Shown one piece after another: positions 34,786-44,980 of a DNA stretch of 64,000 nt. Source of the stretch: Pseudomonadota bacterium (lineage in GTDB: Bacteria; Pseudomonadota; Gammaproteobacteria; Burkholderiales; Burkholderiaceae_C); assembly GCA_020161775.1 (NCBI GenBank), contig JAIUOW010000021.1, positions 1 through 64,000 on the forward strand, read 5' to 3'. The notes beneath the pieces were generated by a model. The model was not told where the DNA came from, searched no databases, and worked only from the letters and a program-made list of their open reading frames with translations. The translations under genes and the position numbers were made by a program. How positions within the stretch are numbered: the first letter of the stretch is position 1; each line of letters begins with the position of its first letter.

Positions 34786-36051
34786 TCAGGCTTTCGTCAG
34801 CCGCCGCAGGCCCAGGCCATCCACGTCCACACCCGGGGCCCGGCCGGCGATCTGGTCGGCCAGAATCCGCGCGCTGCCGCAGCTCAGGGCCCAGCCGCTG
34901 GAGCCATGGCCGAGGTTCAGCCACAGCCCCGGAATGCCGCTGGCACCCAGCACCGGCGGGCCATCGGGCAGCATGGGCCGCGCGCCTTTCCACTCCTGCA
35001 CGCTGGCGCCGGTGTTGGACAGCTGCGCCGCGCCGGGGAACCAGTCGTGCAGCACCTTGTACAAGGTCTGGATGGAGGCGGCGCGCTTGACGCCGGGGCG
35101 TCCGCCAATTTCCGCGCTGCCTGCCACGCGCACGCGGTTGCCCAGGCGTGAGATGGCAACCTTGTAGCGCTCGTCCATCAGCGCGCTGCGCGGCGCGTTC
35201 AGGGGCTCGCGAATAGGCGCGCTGATGGAATAGCCGTACACGGCGGCCAGCGGGATCTTGATGCCCACCGGGCGCAGCAGGTTCGCGCTGGCCATGCCGG
35301 CGCACACGACCAGCGCATCAAAGTGGCGCGGCGCCGGTTCGCCTTGCACCGCCAGCGTTGCTGGATGCGACGGATCCAGCGCTGCCACGTTGGCGTTGAA
35401 CTCGAACCGGGCACCCAGCGCCTCTGCCTCTTTTTTCAGCAACAGGGCGAACTGGCGGCAGTTGCCGACTTCGTCGGCCGGCAGATGGACGGCGCCCAGG
35501 AACTGCGTGTCAGGGTTCAGGGCCGGTTCGATCAGGCGGGCCTGCGCTGACGAAATCTCACTGAAGGAAACCCCTGCGTCGCGCAGCACCTGCAGGCCTG
35601 GCTGGATGAGCTTGCTGTCTGCTTCGGAGCGCAGCAACACCATGTAGCCGGGGCTGCGGTCGTAGTCCAGCTGCAGTTCATCCGTGAGGTGGTGCAGGCG
35701 CTCACGGCTGTAAAACGCAAGGCGTTGCATGCGGGCGCGATTGGCCAGGAAGGTTTCCAGCCGGCAGGCGCGCAACCACTTCCACATCCATGCCAGGTCA
35801 GCGCCGGCCAGCGGAAGCGCAAGCTTGACCGGCGCGTGCTGGCTGAACAGGTAGCGGGCTACCTTGGTCGGCATGCCCGGTGCCGCCCACGGCGTCACGT
35901 AACCTGGTGCCACCACACCCGCATTGGCAAAGCTTGTCTCCTCGGCGGCGGCGCTGCGCCGCTCGAAAACCGTGACCTCGTGGCCGTCGGCGGCCAGTTC
36001 GTAGGCCGTGGTGACGCCGATGATGCCGGCGCCCACGATAGCGATCCTCAT
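34786..36051 (-). CDS. dadA: D-amino acid dehydrogenase
   Basis: A 421-aa FAD enzyme that oxidises D-amino acids to 2-oxo acids, passing electrons to the respiratory chain at the inner membrane. The N-terminal dinucleotide motif is GAGIIGVTTAYELAADGHEV near 7-26; the DadA block GVVAPGYVTPWAAPGMP near 46-62 and the C-terminal NLGHGSSGWALSCGSAR are present. ATG overlaps the amidase stop by four bases, so the two genes are coupled. The nnr gene starts 23 bases downstream on the same strand. Confidence 0.94.
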   Translation of the reverse strand: MRIAIVGAGIIGVTTAYELAADGHEVTVFERRSAAAEETSFANAGVVAPGYVTPWAAPGMPTKVARYLFSQHAPVKLALPLAGADLAWMWKWLRACRLETFLANRARMQRLAFYSRERLHHLTDELQLDYDRSPGYMVLLRSEADSKLIQPGLQVLRDAGVSFSEISSAQARLIEPALNPDTQFLGAVHLPADEVGNCRQFALLLKKEAEALGARFEFNANVAALDPSHPATLAVQGEPAPRHFDALVVCAGMASANLLRPVGIKIPLAAVYGYSISAPIREPLNAPRSALMDERYKVAISRLGNRVRVAGSAEIGGRPGVKRAASIQTLYKVLHDWFPGAAQLSNTGASVQEWKGARPMLPDGPPVLGASGIPGLWLNLGHGSSGWALSCGSARILADQIAGRAPGVDVDGLGLRRLTKA

Positions 36052-37388
36052 GCGGCGCTCCTGAGGGCCAGGGCTGCTTCTGCCTGCATGGCGATGTTCA
36101 GCACGGTGTCATCGCGCAGCGCGCCGTGCCAGATCATCAGGCCCACGGGCAACTCGCCGGGTTGCTGGCAAGGGATGGAAATGGCGCATCCGTCCAGCAT
36201 GTTCACGACGCTGGGGTTGCGCAGCAGCAGGGCGTTGATGCGGAAGAACTCCTCGTCGCGTTCCTGCCCGGGCGCCACATCCGCCAGCGGTGGCGCGATG
36301 ATGGGCACCGTGGGTGACAGCACGGCGTCATAGCCCGCCAGCGCCAGCCCCACGTTGGCCATCCAGGCCTGGCGGGCCTGGACCAGATCGAGGTATTCCC
36401 ACGCCTTCATGGCAGCGCCGCGCTCGATGCGCGCGCGCACCCGCGGGTCGTAGCGGTCACCCCGTTGGGTGATCAGTTCGCGGTGCCAGGCGTAGCTTTC
36501 AGCGGCCGAAAAACCGCCGGTGGACTGGATCGTGCCCAGGTCCTGCAGGGGCGGCAACGGCATCGGGTCAATATGCGCGCCGGCGTCGCGCAGCGTCTTG
36601 AGCGTGCGTTCAAAAGCAGCCGCAACCGGCGGGGTCAGACCGTCCAGCATGAGCGTGGTGGCGACGGCCAGCCGGTACGAAGACAGCGACGCCTGGCTGC
36701 GCGTGACGGTGCGCGCGGCCAGGATCTCGTGCACCGTGATGGCGTCACGAACGCTGCGCGTCATGGCGCACACCGTGTCCAGCGTCGTGGACAGTGGCAG
36801 CGCACCGTCCGTGGGCACCAGCCGCGCCGTGTTCTTGAACCCCACGATGCCATTCAATGCCGCCGGTATGCGGATCGATCCGCCGGTGTCCGAGCCCAGC
36901 CCCACAAAGGCAGCGCCTGCGGCGACCGACACGGCCGCGCCCGACGACGACCCGCCCGGCACGCGCGCCACCGTGGCGTCGCAGGCGTTGGCTGGCGTGC
37001 CGTGGTGCGGATTGACGCCCACGCCAGAAAAGGCGAACTCGGTCATGTTGGTCCGCCCGACCAGGGCTGCCCCTGCGCCCCGCAGGCGGGCCACCGCGGT
37101 GCAATCCCGCGAGGCCGGAGCTACATCGGCCAGAACGGCCGAGCCGGCTGCCGTGACTTGCCCGGCAACGTCGAAAAGGTCCTTGACCGAGACGGCCAAC
37201 CCGGCCAGTGGCCGCTGCGGCGCCAGGGGGTGGCAGGCGGCCTGCCGGGCATCGTCGAAAGTGGTTTGCACAAAGGCGTGCGAACACGCTGGTGACCGGG
37301 CTGCGGCAAGGGTCTGGTCCAGCTCGGCCGGAGCATTGGTCTGGCCGGAAAGAATGCGCGCACGCGCGGCATGAAGGTCAGAAAGCAT
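36048..37388 (-). CDS. Amidase (amidase signature family)
   Basis: A 446-aa amide hydrolase. The Lys-Ser-Ser triad region is present: SVKDLFDVAG near 75-84, GGSSSGAAVSVAAGAAFVGLGSD split around 145-167 and TGGSIRIPAALNG near 168-180. ATG at 37388 fits the family N-terminus. The ATGA overlap with dadA suggests the products act together, for instance releasing D-amino acids from amides for DadA to oxidise, but this is inferred only from the operon. Confidence 0.9.
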   Translation of the reverse strand: MLSDLHAARARILSGQTNAPAELDQTLAAARSPACSHAFVQTTFDDARQAACHPLAPQRPLAGLAVSVKDLFDVAGQVTAAGSAVLADVAPASRDCTAVARLRGAGAALVGRTNMTEFAFSGVGVNPHHGTPANACDATVARVPGGSSSGAAVSVAAGAAFVGLGSDTGGSIRIPAALNGIVGFKNTARLVPTDGALPLSTTLDTVCAMTRSVRDAITVHEILAARTVTRSQASLSSYRLAVATTLMLDGLTPPVAAAFERTLKTLRDAGAHIDPMPLPPLQDLGTIQSTGGFSAAESYAWHRELITQRGDRYDPRVRARIERGAAMKAWEYLDLVQARQAWMANVGLALAGYDAVLSPTVPIIAPPLADVAPGQERDEEFFRINALLLRNPSVVNMLDGCAISIPCQQPGELPVGLMIWHGALRDDTVLNIAMQAEAALALRSAA

Positions 37389-37417
37389 GTGTCTTTCAGA
37401 GGGGAACGGGCCTGATC

Positions 37418-37426
37418 TGCTATACT
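37418..37426 (+). promoter_or_regulatory. rpsB promoter, extended -10
   Basis: TGCTATACT, a TGn extended -10 with TATACT at 37421-37426; no clear -35. It is the same 9-mer seen before tRNA-Val, consistent with strong growth-linked expression. Confidence 0.6.
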
Positions 37427-37432
37427 CTTTGG

Positions 37433-37573
37433 GTTTTGCCGGAAGGCGGCGGCGTGAGCCGGTGCCCTTCGGTGGAATAAATCGCAAACCAGCCCATCAA
37501 GGTGTTGCAGCCGGCTTCAAGTAACCGGATGCAAGGCGGGCTGGATTTTAGACCCAACCTTTGGAGTTAGCTC
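37433..37573 (+). promoter_or_regulatory. rpsB mRNA leader, possible S2 autoregulatory structure
   Basis: A leader of about 140 nt before rpsB. It can form stems, including CCAGCCC (37489-37495) with GGGCTGG (37538-37544). In other proteobacteria the S2 protein represses rpsB-tsf through the rpsB leader; a related element here is plausible but not proven by sequence. Confidence 0.4.
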
Positions 37574-38326
37574 ATGTCCGCAACCATGCGTCAAATGCTG
37601 GAAGCCGGTGTCCATTTTGGCCACCAGACCCGCTTCTGGAATCCCAAGATGGCCCCGTTCATTTTCGGCCATCGCAACAAGATCCACATCATCAACCTGG
37701 AAAAGTCGCTTCCGATGTTCCAGGAAGCCACCAAGTTCGTGAAGCAGCTGTCCGCCAACCGCGGCACCATCCTGATGGTGGGCACCAAGCGCCAGGCACG
37801 TGAAATCGTCGCGGCGGAAGCCCAGCGCGCAGGTGTTCCCTATGTTGACCAGCGCTGGCTGGGCGGTATGCTGACCAACTTCAAGACGGTCAAGACTTCG
37901 ATCAAACGCCTGAAGGACATGAAGGCCCAGCAGGAAGCCGGCCTGGACTCCCTGAGCAAGAAGGAGCAGCTTACCTTCACCCGCGAGATCGAAAAGCTGG
38001 AAAAGGACATCGGCGGCATCCAGGACATGAATGCCCTGCCTGACGCCATCTTCATCATCGACGTAGGCTTTCACAAGATCGCCGTCGCTGAAGCCCGCAA
38101 GCTGGGCATCCCGCTGGTCGGCGTGGTGGACTCCAACCACTCGCCCGAAGGCATCGACTACATCATCCCCGGCAACGACGACTCGGCCAAGGCCGTGACG
38201 CTGTACGCCCGCGGTATTGCCGACGCCATCCTGGAAGGCCGCGCCAACGCCGTGAATGACGTTGTCAAGGCAGTCGCCGAAGGCGGCGACGAATTCGTTG
38301 AGGTCGAAGAGGGCTCCGCCGCCTGA
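37574..38326 (+). CDS. rpsB: 30S ribosomal protein S2 (uS2)
   Basis: A 250-aa small-subunit protein. It begins [20 protein letters not shown], contains the conserved [10 protein letters not shown] and the S2 signature [16 protein letters not shown] near 88-103, and ends in an acidic tail (VEVEEGSAA). A GGAG site precedes the ATG. First gene of the rpsB-tsf operon, with a terminator before tsf that probably gives partial read-through. Confidence 0.98.
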   Translation: MSATMRQMLEAGVHFGHQTRFWNPKMAPFIFGHRNKIHIINLEKSLPMFQEATKFVKQLSANRGTILMVGTKRQAREIVAAEAQRAGVPYVDQRWLGGMLTNFKTVKTSIKRLKDMKAQQEAGLDSLSKKEQLTFTREIEKLEKDIGGIQDMNALPDAIFIIDVGFHKIAVAEARKLGIPLVGVVDSNHSPEGIDYIIPGNDDSAKAVTLYARGIADAILEGRANAVNDVVKAVAEGGDEFVEVEEGSAA

Positions 38327-38343
38327 CGCGCCTGCCGAGCCGT

Positions 38344-38370
38344 GAAAAGGGGCTCTGGTAGCCCCTTTTT
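38344..38370 (+). terminator. Terminator/attenuator between rpsB and tsf
   Basis: Stem AAAAGGGGCT/AGCCCCTTTT with a 5-base loop and a T6 run. Lying inside the operon, it would lower tsf relative to rpsB. Confidence 0.85.
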
Positions 38371-38415
38371 TACAACCGAACTGATTGATTTGAACTGAAG
38401 ACAACGGAGTAACAA

Positions 38416-39339
38416 ATGGCTGCAATTACCGCAAGCATGGTCGCCGAACTGCGCGCCAAGACCGACGCCCCCATGATGGAATGCAAGAAGGCACTGACCG
38501 AGGCCGACGGCAACATGGAAAAGGCCGAAGAGCTGCTGCGCGTCAAGCTGGGCAACAAGGCCGGCAAGGCCGCCTCGCGCATCACCGCCGAAGGCGTGGT
38601 GTCCTCGTACATCGACGGCACCACCGGGGCGCTGCTGGAAATCAATTGCGAAACCGATTTCGTGACCAAGAACGACAGCTTCCTGGCGCTCGCCAATGCG
38701 GCGGTGGAACTGGTTGCAAAGCACAACCCCGCCGACGTGGCTGCCCTGGGCGCGCTGGCTTACAGCCAGGACGGCTTTGGCCCCACGCTGGAAGACGTGC
38801 GCAAGGGCCTGATCGGCAAGATCGGCGAAAACATGAGCTTTCGCCGTTTCAAGCGCTTCTCGGGTGGCAACAAGCTGGCCGCCTACCTGCACGGTACGCG
38901 TATCGGCGTGGTCGTTGAATTTGACGGTGATGACGCCGCAGCGCGCGACACGGCGATGCACGTCGCTGCGATGAAGCCCGTGGCGCTGACCAGCGCCGAC
39001 GTCCCTGCCGACCTGATCGAAAAGGAGCGCTCGGTGGCCGCGGCCAAAGCCGAGGAAGACCGCAAGGCTGCGGAAGCTGCCGGCAAGCCGGCACAGTCGG
39101 CAGAGATCGTTGCCAAGCGTATCGAAGGCGGCGTGCAGAAGTACCTCAAGGAAGTTTCGCTGTTCAACCAGCCTTTCGTGAAGAACGACAAGCAGTCCGT
39201 CGAACAGATGCTCAAGGCCGCCAACACCACCGTCAAGGCGTTCACGCTTTACGTTGTGGGCGAAGGCATCGAGAAAAAGGTGGATGACTTCGCGGCCGAG
39301 GTTGCCGCCCAGGTCGCTGCCGCCAAGGCCTCGGCCTGA
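38416..39339 (+). CDS. tsf: Elongation factor Ts
   Basis: Nucleotide exchange factor for EF-Tu. The 307-aa product has the N-terminal UBA-like helix block ([20 protein letters not shown] then CKKAL), the core with [12 protein letters not shown] near 76-87, and a C-terminal coiled part [12 protein letters not shown]. An ACGGAG ribosome site lies upstream. Co-directional with rpsB. Confidence 0.98.
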   Translation: MAAITASMVAELRAKTDAPMMECKKALTEADGNMEKAEELLRVKLGNKAGKAASRITAEGVVSSYIDGTTGALLEINCETDFVTKNDSFLALANAAVELVAKHNPADVAALGALAYSQDGFGPTLEDVRKGLIGKIGENMSFRRFKRFSGGNKLAAYLHGTRIGVVVEFDGDDAAARDTAMHVAAMKPVALTSADVPADLIEKERSVAAAKAEEDRKAAEAAGKPAQSAEIVAKRIEGGVQKYLKEVSLFNQPFVKNDKQSVEQMLKAANTTVKAFTLYVVGEGIEKKVDDFAAEVAAQVAAAKASA

Positions 39340-39345
39340 TACACA

Positions 39346-39371
39346 GGGCGGCCACCAGCCGCCCTTTTTTT
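39346..39371 (+). terminator. Terminator after tsf
   Basis: Stem GGGCGGC (39346-39352) and GCCGCCC (39358-39364) followed by T7. It separates rpsB-tsf from the pyrH operon. Confidence 0.88.
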
Positions 39372-39416
39372 GCCCCCCATTCAGTACACTCGAACCACAC
39401 CCAAGGAGCACCGTCC

Positions 39417-40139
39417 ATGTCTTCAGCCAAGCCAGCCCACAAGCGAATCCTGCTGAAGCTGTCCGGCGAGGCCCTGATGGGTGACGATGCGTTCGGCATC
39501 AACCGCGCCACCATCGTGCGCATGGTCGAGGAAGTGGCCGAAGTGGTGAACATGGGTGTGGAGGTCGCCGTCGTGATCGGCGGTGGCAACATCTTTCGCG
39601 GCGTCGCGGGCGGCTCGGTCGGCATGGACCGCGCCACGGCGGACTACATGGGCATGCTGGCCACGGTCATGAACGCCCTGGCACTGGCCGACGCGATGGA
39701 CAAGCAGGGCCTGACAGCGCGGGTGATGTCGGCCATCAATATCGAGCAGGTGGTGGAACCTTACATCCGGCCCAAGGCGCTCCAGTACCTGGAAGAGGGC
39801 AAGGTCGTGATCTTCGCGGCAGGCACGGGCAACCCGTTCTTCACGACCGACACCGCGGCTGCGCTGCGTGGCGCGGAGATCGGCGCCGAGCTGGTGCTCA
39901 AGGCCACCAAGGTGGACGGGGTTTACACGGCCGACCCCAAGAAAGACCCCGACGCCACGCGGTACAACCAAATTACATTTGACGACGCCATGGCGCAGAA
40001 TCTGGGCATCATGGATGCGACTGCGTTCGCGCTTTGCCGCGACCAGAAGCTGCCGATCAAGGTGTTTTCGATCTTCAAGCACGGTGCGCTCAAGCGCGTG
40101 GTGATGGGCGAGGACGAGGGCACCCTGGTGTATGCCTGA
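39417..40139 (+). CDS. pyrH: UMP kinase
   Basis: Phosphorylates UMP to UDP, feeding RNA and envelope sugar synthesis. The 240-aa product has [13 protein letters not shown] near 10-22, [10 protein letters not shown] near 53-62, and [16 protein letters not shown] near 131-146, the hexameric bacterial UMP kinase family. AAGGAG ribosome site. First gene of the long operon reaching past rnhB. Confidence 0.98.
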   Translation: MSSAKPAHKRILLKLSGEALMGDDAFGINRATIVRMVEEVAEVVNMGVEVAVVIGGGNIFRGVAGGSVGMDRATADYMGMLATVMNALALADAMDKQGLTARVMSAINIEQVVEPYIRPKALQYLEEGKVVIFAAGTGNPFFTTDTAAALRGAEIGAELVLKATKVDGVYTADPKKDPDATRYNQITFDDAMAQNLGIMDATAFALCRDQKLPIKVFSIFKHGALKRVVMGEDEGTLVYA

Positions 40140-40172
40140 CGATGCCGCGCGCCGCAGCCTGAGGAGAACCAA

Positions 40173-40733
40173 ATGACCATTGCCGACATCAAGAAAACCA
40201 CCGAAGCCAAGATGGACCAGTCCATCGCTGCCTTCAAGAACAACCTGACCAAGATTCGCACCGGGCGCGCCAACCCCGCGCTGCTGGATGCCATCCAGAT
40301 TGACTACTACGGTGCCATGACCCCGTTGAGCCAGGTGGCCAACGTGTCGCTGCTTGATGCCCGCACCATCAGCGTGCAACCCTGGGAAAAGGGCATGGGC
40401 GCCAAGATCGAGAAAGCCATCCGCGAGAGCGATCTGGGGCTGAATCCTGCCTCCATGGGCGACCTGATCCGCGTGCCCATGCCGCCGATGAGTGAAGAGC
40501 GCCGCAAGGAAATGACCAAGATCGTGCGCACCGAAGGCGAGAACGCGAAGATTGCCGTGCGCAACCTGCGCCGCGACGCGAATGATGCCGTCAAGAAACT
40601 GGTCAAGGACAAGCTCGCGTCCGAGGACGACCAGAAACGCGCCGAAGCCGACATCCAGAAGGTCACTGACCGGCATGTTGCCGAAATTGACCAGGTGGTA
40701 GCCGCCAAGGAGCAGGAAATCCTGGCGGTCTGA
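40173..40733 (+). CDS. frr: Ribosome recycling factor
   Basis: Splits post-termination ribosomes with EF-G. The 186-aa helical protein has the family signatures [19 protein letters not shown] near 21-39 and [15 protein letters not shown] near 107-121. GAGGAG precedes the ATG. Lies 33 bases after pyrH. Confidence 0.98.
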   Translation: MTIADIKKTTEAKMDQSIAAFKNNLTKIRTGRANPALLDAIQIDYYGAMTPLSQVANVSLLDARTISVQPWEKGMGAKIEKAIRESDLGLNPASMGDLIRVPMPPMSEERRKEMTKIVRTEGENAKIAVRNLRRDANDAVKKLVKDKLASEDDQKRAEADIQKVTDRHVAEIDQVVAAKEQEILAV

Positions 40734-40740
40734 GCTGCGC

Positions 40741-41475
40741 ATGACAGCCGCTGCTTCACTGGTTCCGCATCACGTGGCCATCGTGATGGATGGCAATGGC
40801 CGTTGGGCGACGCGCCGCTTTCTGCCTCGCGTGGCCGGGCACAAGAGGGGCGTGGACGCGCTGCGCGCCTGCGTGCGCCACTGTGGCGAGCGCGGGGTGC
40901 GCGTGTTGACGGTATTTGCCTTTTCGTCCGAGAACTGGAACCGCCCCGCCGAGGAGGTCTCCGGGCTCATGGAACTGCTGGCGGTCGCGCTGTCGCGCGA
41001 GGTGCCGCAACTGCGCGCCGAAGGTGTGCGCATCCATTTCGTTGGCGACCGCTCCGCGCTGTCCGACAAGGTGCGCGCCGGCCTCGCCCAGGCCGAGGCG
41101 GCTACATCGGCCAACACCCGCCTGATCTTCAATGTCTGTTTCAACTACGGGGGGCGCTGGGACATTGCCCAGGCCGCAGCTGGCCTCGCCCAGCGCGGCG
41201 AGGCGATTACCGAGTCCAGCCTGGACAAGGCCCTGGCGCTGGCCCATGTGGGCGACCCTGACTTGCTGATCCGCACGGGTGGCGAGCAGCGTCTCAGCAA
41301 TTTCCTGTTGTGGCAGGCGGCCTATGCCGAGCTCTATTTCACGGACAAGCTTTGGCCCGAATTTGATGAGGCCGCGCTGGATGCCGCCATTGCCGATTTT
41401 GGCCAGCGTGAACGCCGGTTTGGCAAGACCCCGGACCAGCTCAACGGCCGGTCAGCTGCACAACGAGCGGCCTGA
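40741..41475 (+). CDS. uppS: Isoprenyl transferase (undecaprenyl diphosphate synthase)
   Basis: Makes the C55 lipid carrier for peptidoglycan and lipopolysaccharide. The 244-aa cis-prenyltransferase has the Asp-containing HVAIVMDGNGRWATRRF near 12-28, FAFSSENWNRP near 60-70, and RTGGEQRLSNFLLWQ near 178-192. Starts 7 bases after the frr stop. It uses the product of the MEP pathway, whose dxr gene is two genes on. Confidence 0.97.
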   Translation: MTAAASLVPHHVAIVMDGNGRWATRRFLPRVAGHKRGVDALRACVRHCGERGVRVLTVFAFSSENWNRPAEEVSGLMELLAVALSREVPQLRAEGVRIHFVGDRSALSDKVRAGLAQAEAATSANTRLIFNVCFNYGGRWDIAQAAAGLAQRGEAITESSLDKALALAHVGDPDLLIRTGGEQRLSNFLLWQAAYAELYFTDKLWPEFDEAALDAAIADFGQRERRFGKTPDQLNGRSAAQRAA

Positions 41476-41488
41476 AAGCCGCCCCCTC

Positions 41489-42340
41489 ATGCTCAAGCAG
41501 CGCATCATCACGGCCGTCATCCTGCTGGCCATCCTGTTGCCCGCCCTGTTTTACCCGGCACCCGAGCCATTTGTCGGCATTGTGCTGGTGCTGATTGCCG
41601 CGGGCGCATGGGAATGGGGCCGGCTCAATGGCTGCGGCCAGGCGGTGTCGCTCGCGCTGGCGGTGGCTTGCGTGGCGCTGTGCGCGCTGGCCTGGCAGGG
41701 CGGTTGGCTGGCCAGGCCCCTGCCCATGCTGTGGAGCCTTTGGGGCGCGGCCTGGGTGCTGGGCGGCGCGTGGCTGCTGCACGCCGGCGTGGCAGGCTGG
41801 CCACGCATACCCCGCGTCTTGCGGCTGGCGGGCGGATTGCTGGCGCTGTGGTTGGCCTGGCTCGCCGTGGCCCAGGCGCGCGTAACCGGCATCAACTTTC
41901 TTCTGTCGGTGCTGCTGCTGGTGTGGGTAGCAGACATTGCCGCCTACTTCGCCGGGCGCGCCTTCGGGCTCAAGTTCACCCGCAACCGGCTGGCGCCTTC
42001 CATCAGTCCTGGCAAGAGCTGGGAAGGTGTTTGGGGCGGCATGGCCGGCGTGGTGGCGTTGGCCCTGGCATGGGTCGCGGCTGACAGCCACATGCAAGCG
42101 GCGTCTGCCAGCCTGTACACGCGGCTGGCGGATGCCGGCTGGTGGTTGCTGGTTGTGGCCGTCGTGTTCCTGGCCGCACTGAGCGTCGTGGGGGACCTGG
42201 TCGAGTCGCTGGTCAAGCGCAGCGCCGGGGCCAAGGACTCCAGCGGATTGCTCCCCGGTCATGGTGGCGTGCTCGATCGCGTGGACGCCTTGCTGCCCAC
42301 CTTGCCCCTGGCCATGATGCTGGCCTCGCTCATCCAATGA
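41489..42340 (+). CDS. cdsA: Phosphatidate cytidylyltransferase
   Basis: Makes CDP-diacylglycerol for phospholipid synthesis at the inner membrane. The 283-aa product has about 8 membrane helices, beginning [20 protein letters not shown], and the signature [12 protein letters not shown] near 172-183 and [13 protein letters not shown] near 254-266. ATG at 41489 lies 13 bases after uppS; its stop overlaps the dxr ATG. Confidence 0.96.
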   Translation: MLKQRIITAVILLAILLPALFYPAPEPFVGIVLVLIAAGAWEWGRLNGCGQAVSLALAVACVALCALAWQGGWLARPLPMLWSLWGAAWVLGGAWLLHAGVAGWPRIPRVLRLAGGLLALWLAWLAVAQARVTGINFLLSVLLLVWVADIAAYFAGRAFGLKFTRNRLAPSISPGKSWEGVWGGMAGVVALALAWVAADSHMQAASASLYTRLADAGWWLLVVAVVFLAALSVVGDLVESLVKRSAGAKDSSGLLPGHGGVLDRVDALLPTLPLAMMLASLIQ

Positions 42341-43527
42341 AACAGCGCATTACCGTTTTGGGTTCCACAGGCTCGGTTGGGGCCAACACGCTGGACGTGG
42401 TTGCCCGTCATCCGGATCGTTACGAGGTATTTGCCCTGAGTGCCGCCACGCGCGTGGACGAAATGCTTGCGCAGTGCCAGCGTTTCCAGCCCCGGTTTGC
42501 CGTCATGGCCAGTGCATCGCATGGCCGTGAGCTGGAAGCCCGTTTGCGTGACAACGGCATCGCCACCCGCGTCCTGATGGGCGCCGATGCGTTGGACATC
42601 ATAGCGAGCCATGAGGAAGTCCATGCCGTGATGGCGGCCATCGTGGGCGCCGCTGGCCTGGCGCCTTGCCTGGCAGCGGCGCGCGCTGGCAAGCGTTTGC
42701 TGCTGGCCAACAAGGAAGCGCTGGTGGTTGGCGGCGAGCTGTTCATGGCAACCGTGCGCGAAGGCGGTGCCAGGCTGCTGCCGATTGACAGCGAGCATTC
42801 GGCGATCTTCCAGTCGCTGCCCGAGGACCCTGCCACCTGGGACGCCCGGGTGGAAAAGATCATCCTGACGGCATCGGGCGGGCCGTTTCGTACCCGCGCG
42901 AGCGCAACGCTGCGCCATGTGACGCCAGAAGAAGCCTGTGCGCATCCCAACTGGGTCATGGGGCGCAAGATATCGGTTGACTCGGCGACCATGATGAACA
43001 AGGCGCTGGAGGTGATCGAGGCGCGCCATCTGTTTGGCCTGCCTCCCCAGCGGCTGGAGGTCGTGATCCACCCGCAAAGCGTCATCCACTCCATGGTCCA
43101 GTACCGTGACACCTCCGTTGTGGCGCAGCTCGGCACGCCGGACATGCGGGTGCCCATCGCCTACGGCTTGTCGTGGCCGGACCGCATCGAGTCGGGCGCG
43201 CAGGCGCTGGATTTCAGCCGCCTGGCGGACATGAGCTTCGAGTCGTTCGACAGCGGCGATCACCGGCTACGGTTTCCCGGTCTGCAACTGGCCTGGGAAG
43301 TGCTGGAGGCGGTCCCCGGCACCCCCGCGGTGCTGAATGCCGCCAACGAAGTGGCGGTGGCTGCTTTCCTGGATCGGCGCATCCGTTTTGACCAGATCCA
43401 CGATGTGAATCTTGCAACGCTGGACGCCGTCACCACCTCCAGTCCAGAATCGCTGGAGCAACTGCTGGCACTGGACGCCCGGGCGCGGGGGGCCGCGCAG
43501 GCCAGCGTCGAGCGAATGGCGGCCTGA
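42337..43527 (+). CDS. dxr: 1-deoxy-D-xylulose 5-phosphate reductoisomerase
   Basis: Second step of the MEP isoprenoid pathway. The 396-aa product has the NADPH loop [15 protein letters not shown] near 6-20, the Lys/Glu block [27 protein letters not shown] (metal ligands), and [12 protein letters not shown]. The ATG overlaps the cdsA stop (ATGA). Works with ispD/ispF elsewhere in the window. Confidence 0.97.
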   Translation: MKQRITVLGSTGSVGANTLDVVARHPDRYEVFALSAATRVDEMLAQCQRFQPRFAVMASASHGRELEARLRDNGIATRVLMGADALDIIASHEEVHAVMAAIVGAAGLAPCLAAARAGKRLLLANKEALVVGGELFMATVREGGARLLPIDSEHSAIFQSLPEDPATWDARVEKIILTASGGPFRTRASATLRHVTPEEACAHPNWVMGRKISVDSATMMNKALEVIEARHLFGLPPQRLEVVIHPQSVIHSMVQYRDTSVVAQLGTPDMRVPIAYGLSWPDRIESGAQALDFSRLADMSFESFDSGDHRLRFPGLQLAWEVLEAVPGTPAVLNAANEVAVAAFLDRRIRFDQIHDVNLATLDAVTTSSPESLEQLLALDARARGAAQASVERMAA

Positions 43528-43548
43528 TCGCCGCCCCAAGGAGAACCC

Positions 43549-44922
43549 ATGCTGACCGTCGTCGCTTTCATCGTCGCGCTGGGCCTGCTGATCGCCGTCC
43601 ATGAGTATGGCCACTACCGGGTGGCTGTGGCTTGCGGCGTCAAGGTGCTGCGCTTTTCGGTGGGATTCGGCAAGACGCTGTACCGCTGGCAGCCGCAAAA
43701 CCAGAGGAACGGCCAGACCACCGAGTTTGTCATCGGCATGTTTCCGCTGGGCGGCTACGTGAAGATGCTGGACGAGCGCGAGGCCCCCGTGGCCGCCAGC
43801 GAGCGCCATCTGGCCTTCAACACCCAGCCTTTGCGCTCGCGCGCTGCCATTGTGGCGGCCGGGCCCGCGGCCAACCTGTTGCTGGCGGTTCTGCTTTATG
43901 CAATCGTCAACTGGTATGGCGTGCAGGAACCCAGGCCGGTGCTGGCCAGCCCGGTGGCGGCCTCGGTGGCCGAGGCGGCGGGCCTTCGCGGGGGGGACAT
44001 CGTCCAGCGGGCCGGCTTTGCCGGCGAGGAGATGGACCCGGTCCAGTCGTTCGAACAGCTTCGCTGGCTGCTCACGCGCGGTGCGCTGGACGGACGTGAT
44101 CTTCGGATGGAGGTCGCACGCGCCCAAGGCGGTGCGACCCGCGAGGTGGTGCTGGAACTCAGCGGCCTGGAAACCCGGGACGCCGACGCGCGCCTGTTCC
44201 GCCGCATCGGCATTCTGGGGCCTTGGACGCAGCCCGTGATTGGCGACGTGATGCCCGGCGGCGCGGCCGAAAAATCCGGCTTGCGCAAGGGAGATGTGGT
44301 CCTCACCGCAGGCGATGTACCGGTGGTGGATGGCTCCCAGCTTCGTGAGCTGATCCGTGCATCGGTGGTTGCCGGCAAGGGCCGGGCAAGCGTCTGGCGC
44401 GTGGAGCGCGAGGGACGCACGCTGGCGCTGGAAGTGACGCCTGAGGTCCGCCAGGACAATGGCGTGGTGGTTGGGCGTATTGGCGCTTACGTGGGCGCAC
44501 CGCCCGAATTCGTCACGGTGCGCCATGGCCCGCTTGAAGGCTTGTGGAAGGGTGTCGTGCGGACCTGGGAGGTGTCAGCGCTGACGCTGCGCATGATGGG
44601 CAAGATGGTGATCGGCGAGGCGTCGCTCAAGAACCTCAGCGGTCCGCTCACCATCGCGGACTACGCCGGCAAATCCGCGAGCATGGGCCTGACCCAATAC
44701 CTGGTGTTCCTGGCGCTGATCAGCGTCAGTCTGGGCGTGCTGAATCTGCTGCCGCTGCCGGTCCTCGATGGAGGACACCTGATGTATTATCTTTGGGAGG
44801 GCGTGACGGGGAAGAGCGTCTCCGACGCATGGATGGAGCGGTTGCAGCGCGGTGGCGTGGCGCTGCTCATGGTCATGATGTCAATCGCGTTGTTCAACGA
44901 CGTCACCCGCCTGTTTGGTTAA
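43549..44922 (+). CDS. rseP: RIP metalloprotease RseP
   Basis: Inner-membrane site-2 protease that cleaves anti-sigma factor RseA in the envelope stress response. The 457-aa product has the zinc site HEYGH at 18-22, the second metal motif LPVLDGGHL near 400-410, and PDZ domains between (about 120-300), with about four membrane helices. AAGGAG ribosome site. Upstream of bamA as usual. Confidence 0.96.
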   Translation: MLTVVAFIVALGLLIAVHEYGHYRVAVACGVKVLRFSVGFGKTLYRWQPQNQRNGQTTEFVIGMFPLGGYVKMLDEREAPVAASERHLAFNTQPLRSRAAIVAAGPAANLLLAVLLYAIVNWYGVQEPRPVLASPVAASVAEAAGLRGGDIVQRAGFAGEEMDPVQSFEQLRWLLTRGALDGRDLRMEVARAQGGATREVVLELSGLETRDADARLFRRIGILGPWTQPVIGDVMPGGAAEKSGLRKGDVVLTAGDVPVVDGSQLRELIRASVVAGKGRASVWRVEREGRTLALEVTPEVRQDNGVVVGRIGAYVGAPPEFVTVRHGPLEGLWKGVVRTWEVSALTLRMMGKMVIGEASLKNLSGPLTIADYAGKSASMGLTQYLVFLALISVSLGVLNLLPLPVLDGGHLMYYLWEGVTGKSVSDAWMERLQRGGVALLMVMMSIALFNDVTRLFG

Positions 44923-44980
44923 CCTTTTTGGCTGTCGCCGCGGTGGCTCCCGTCGGGGCCCGGCGGGTCACCCCTGATTC

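Noticed and set aside
34763-35305. N-terminal extension of the NAD(P)HX repair enzyme
   Set aside because: It lies antiparallel-frame within dadA and shows no similarity; ATG 34762 gives the family start.
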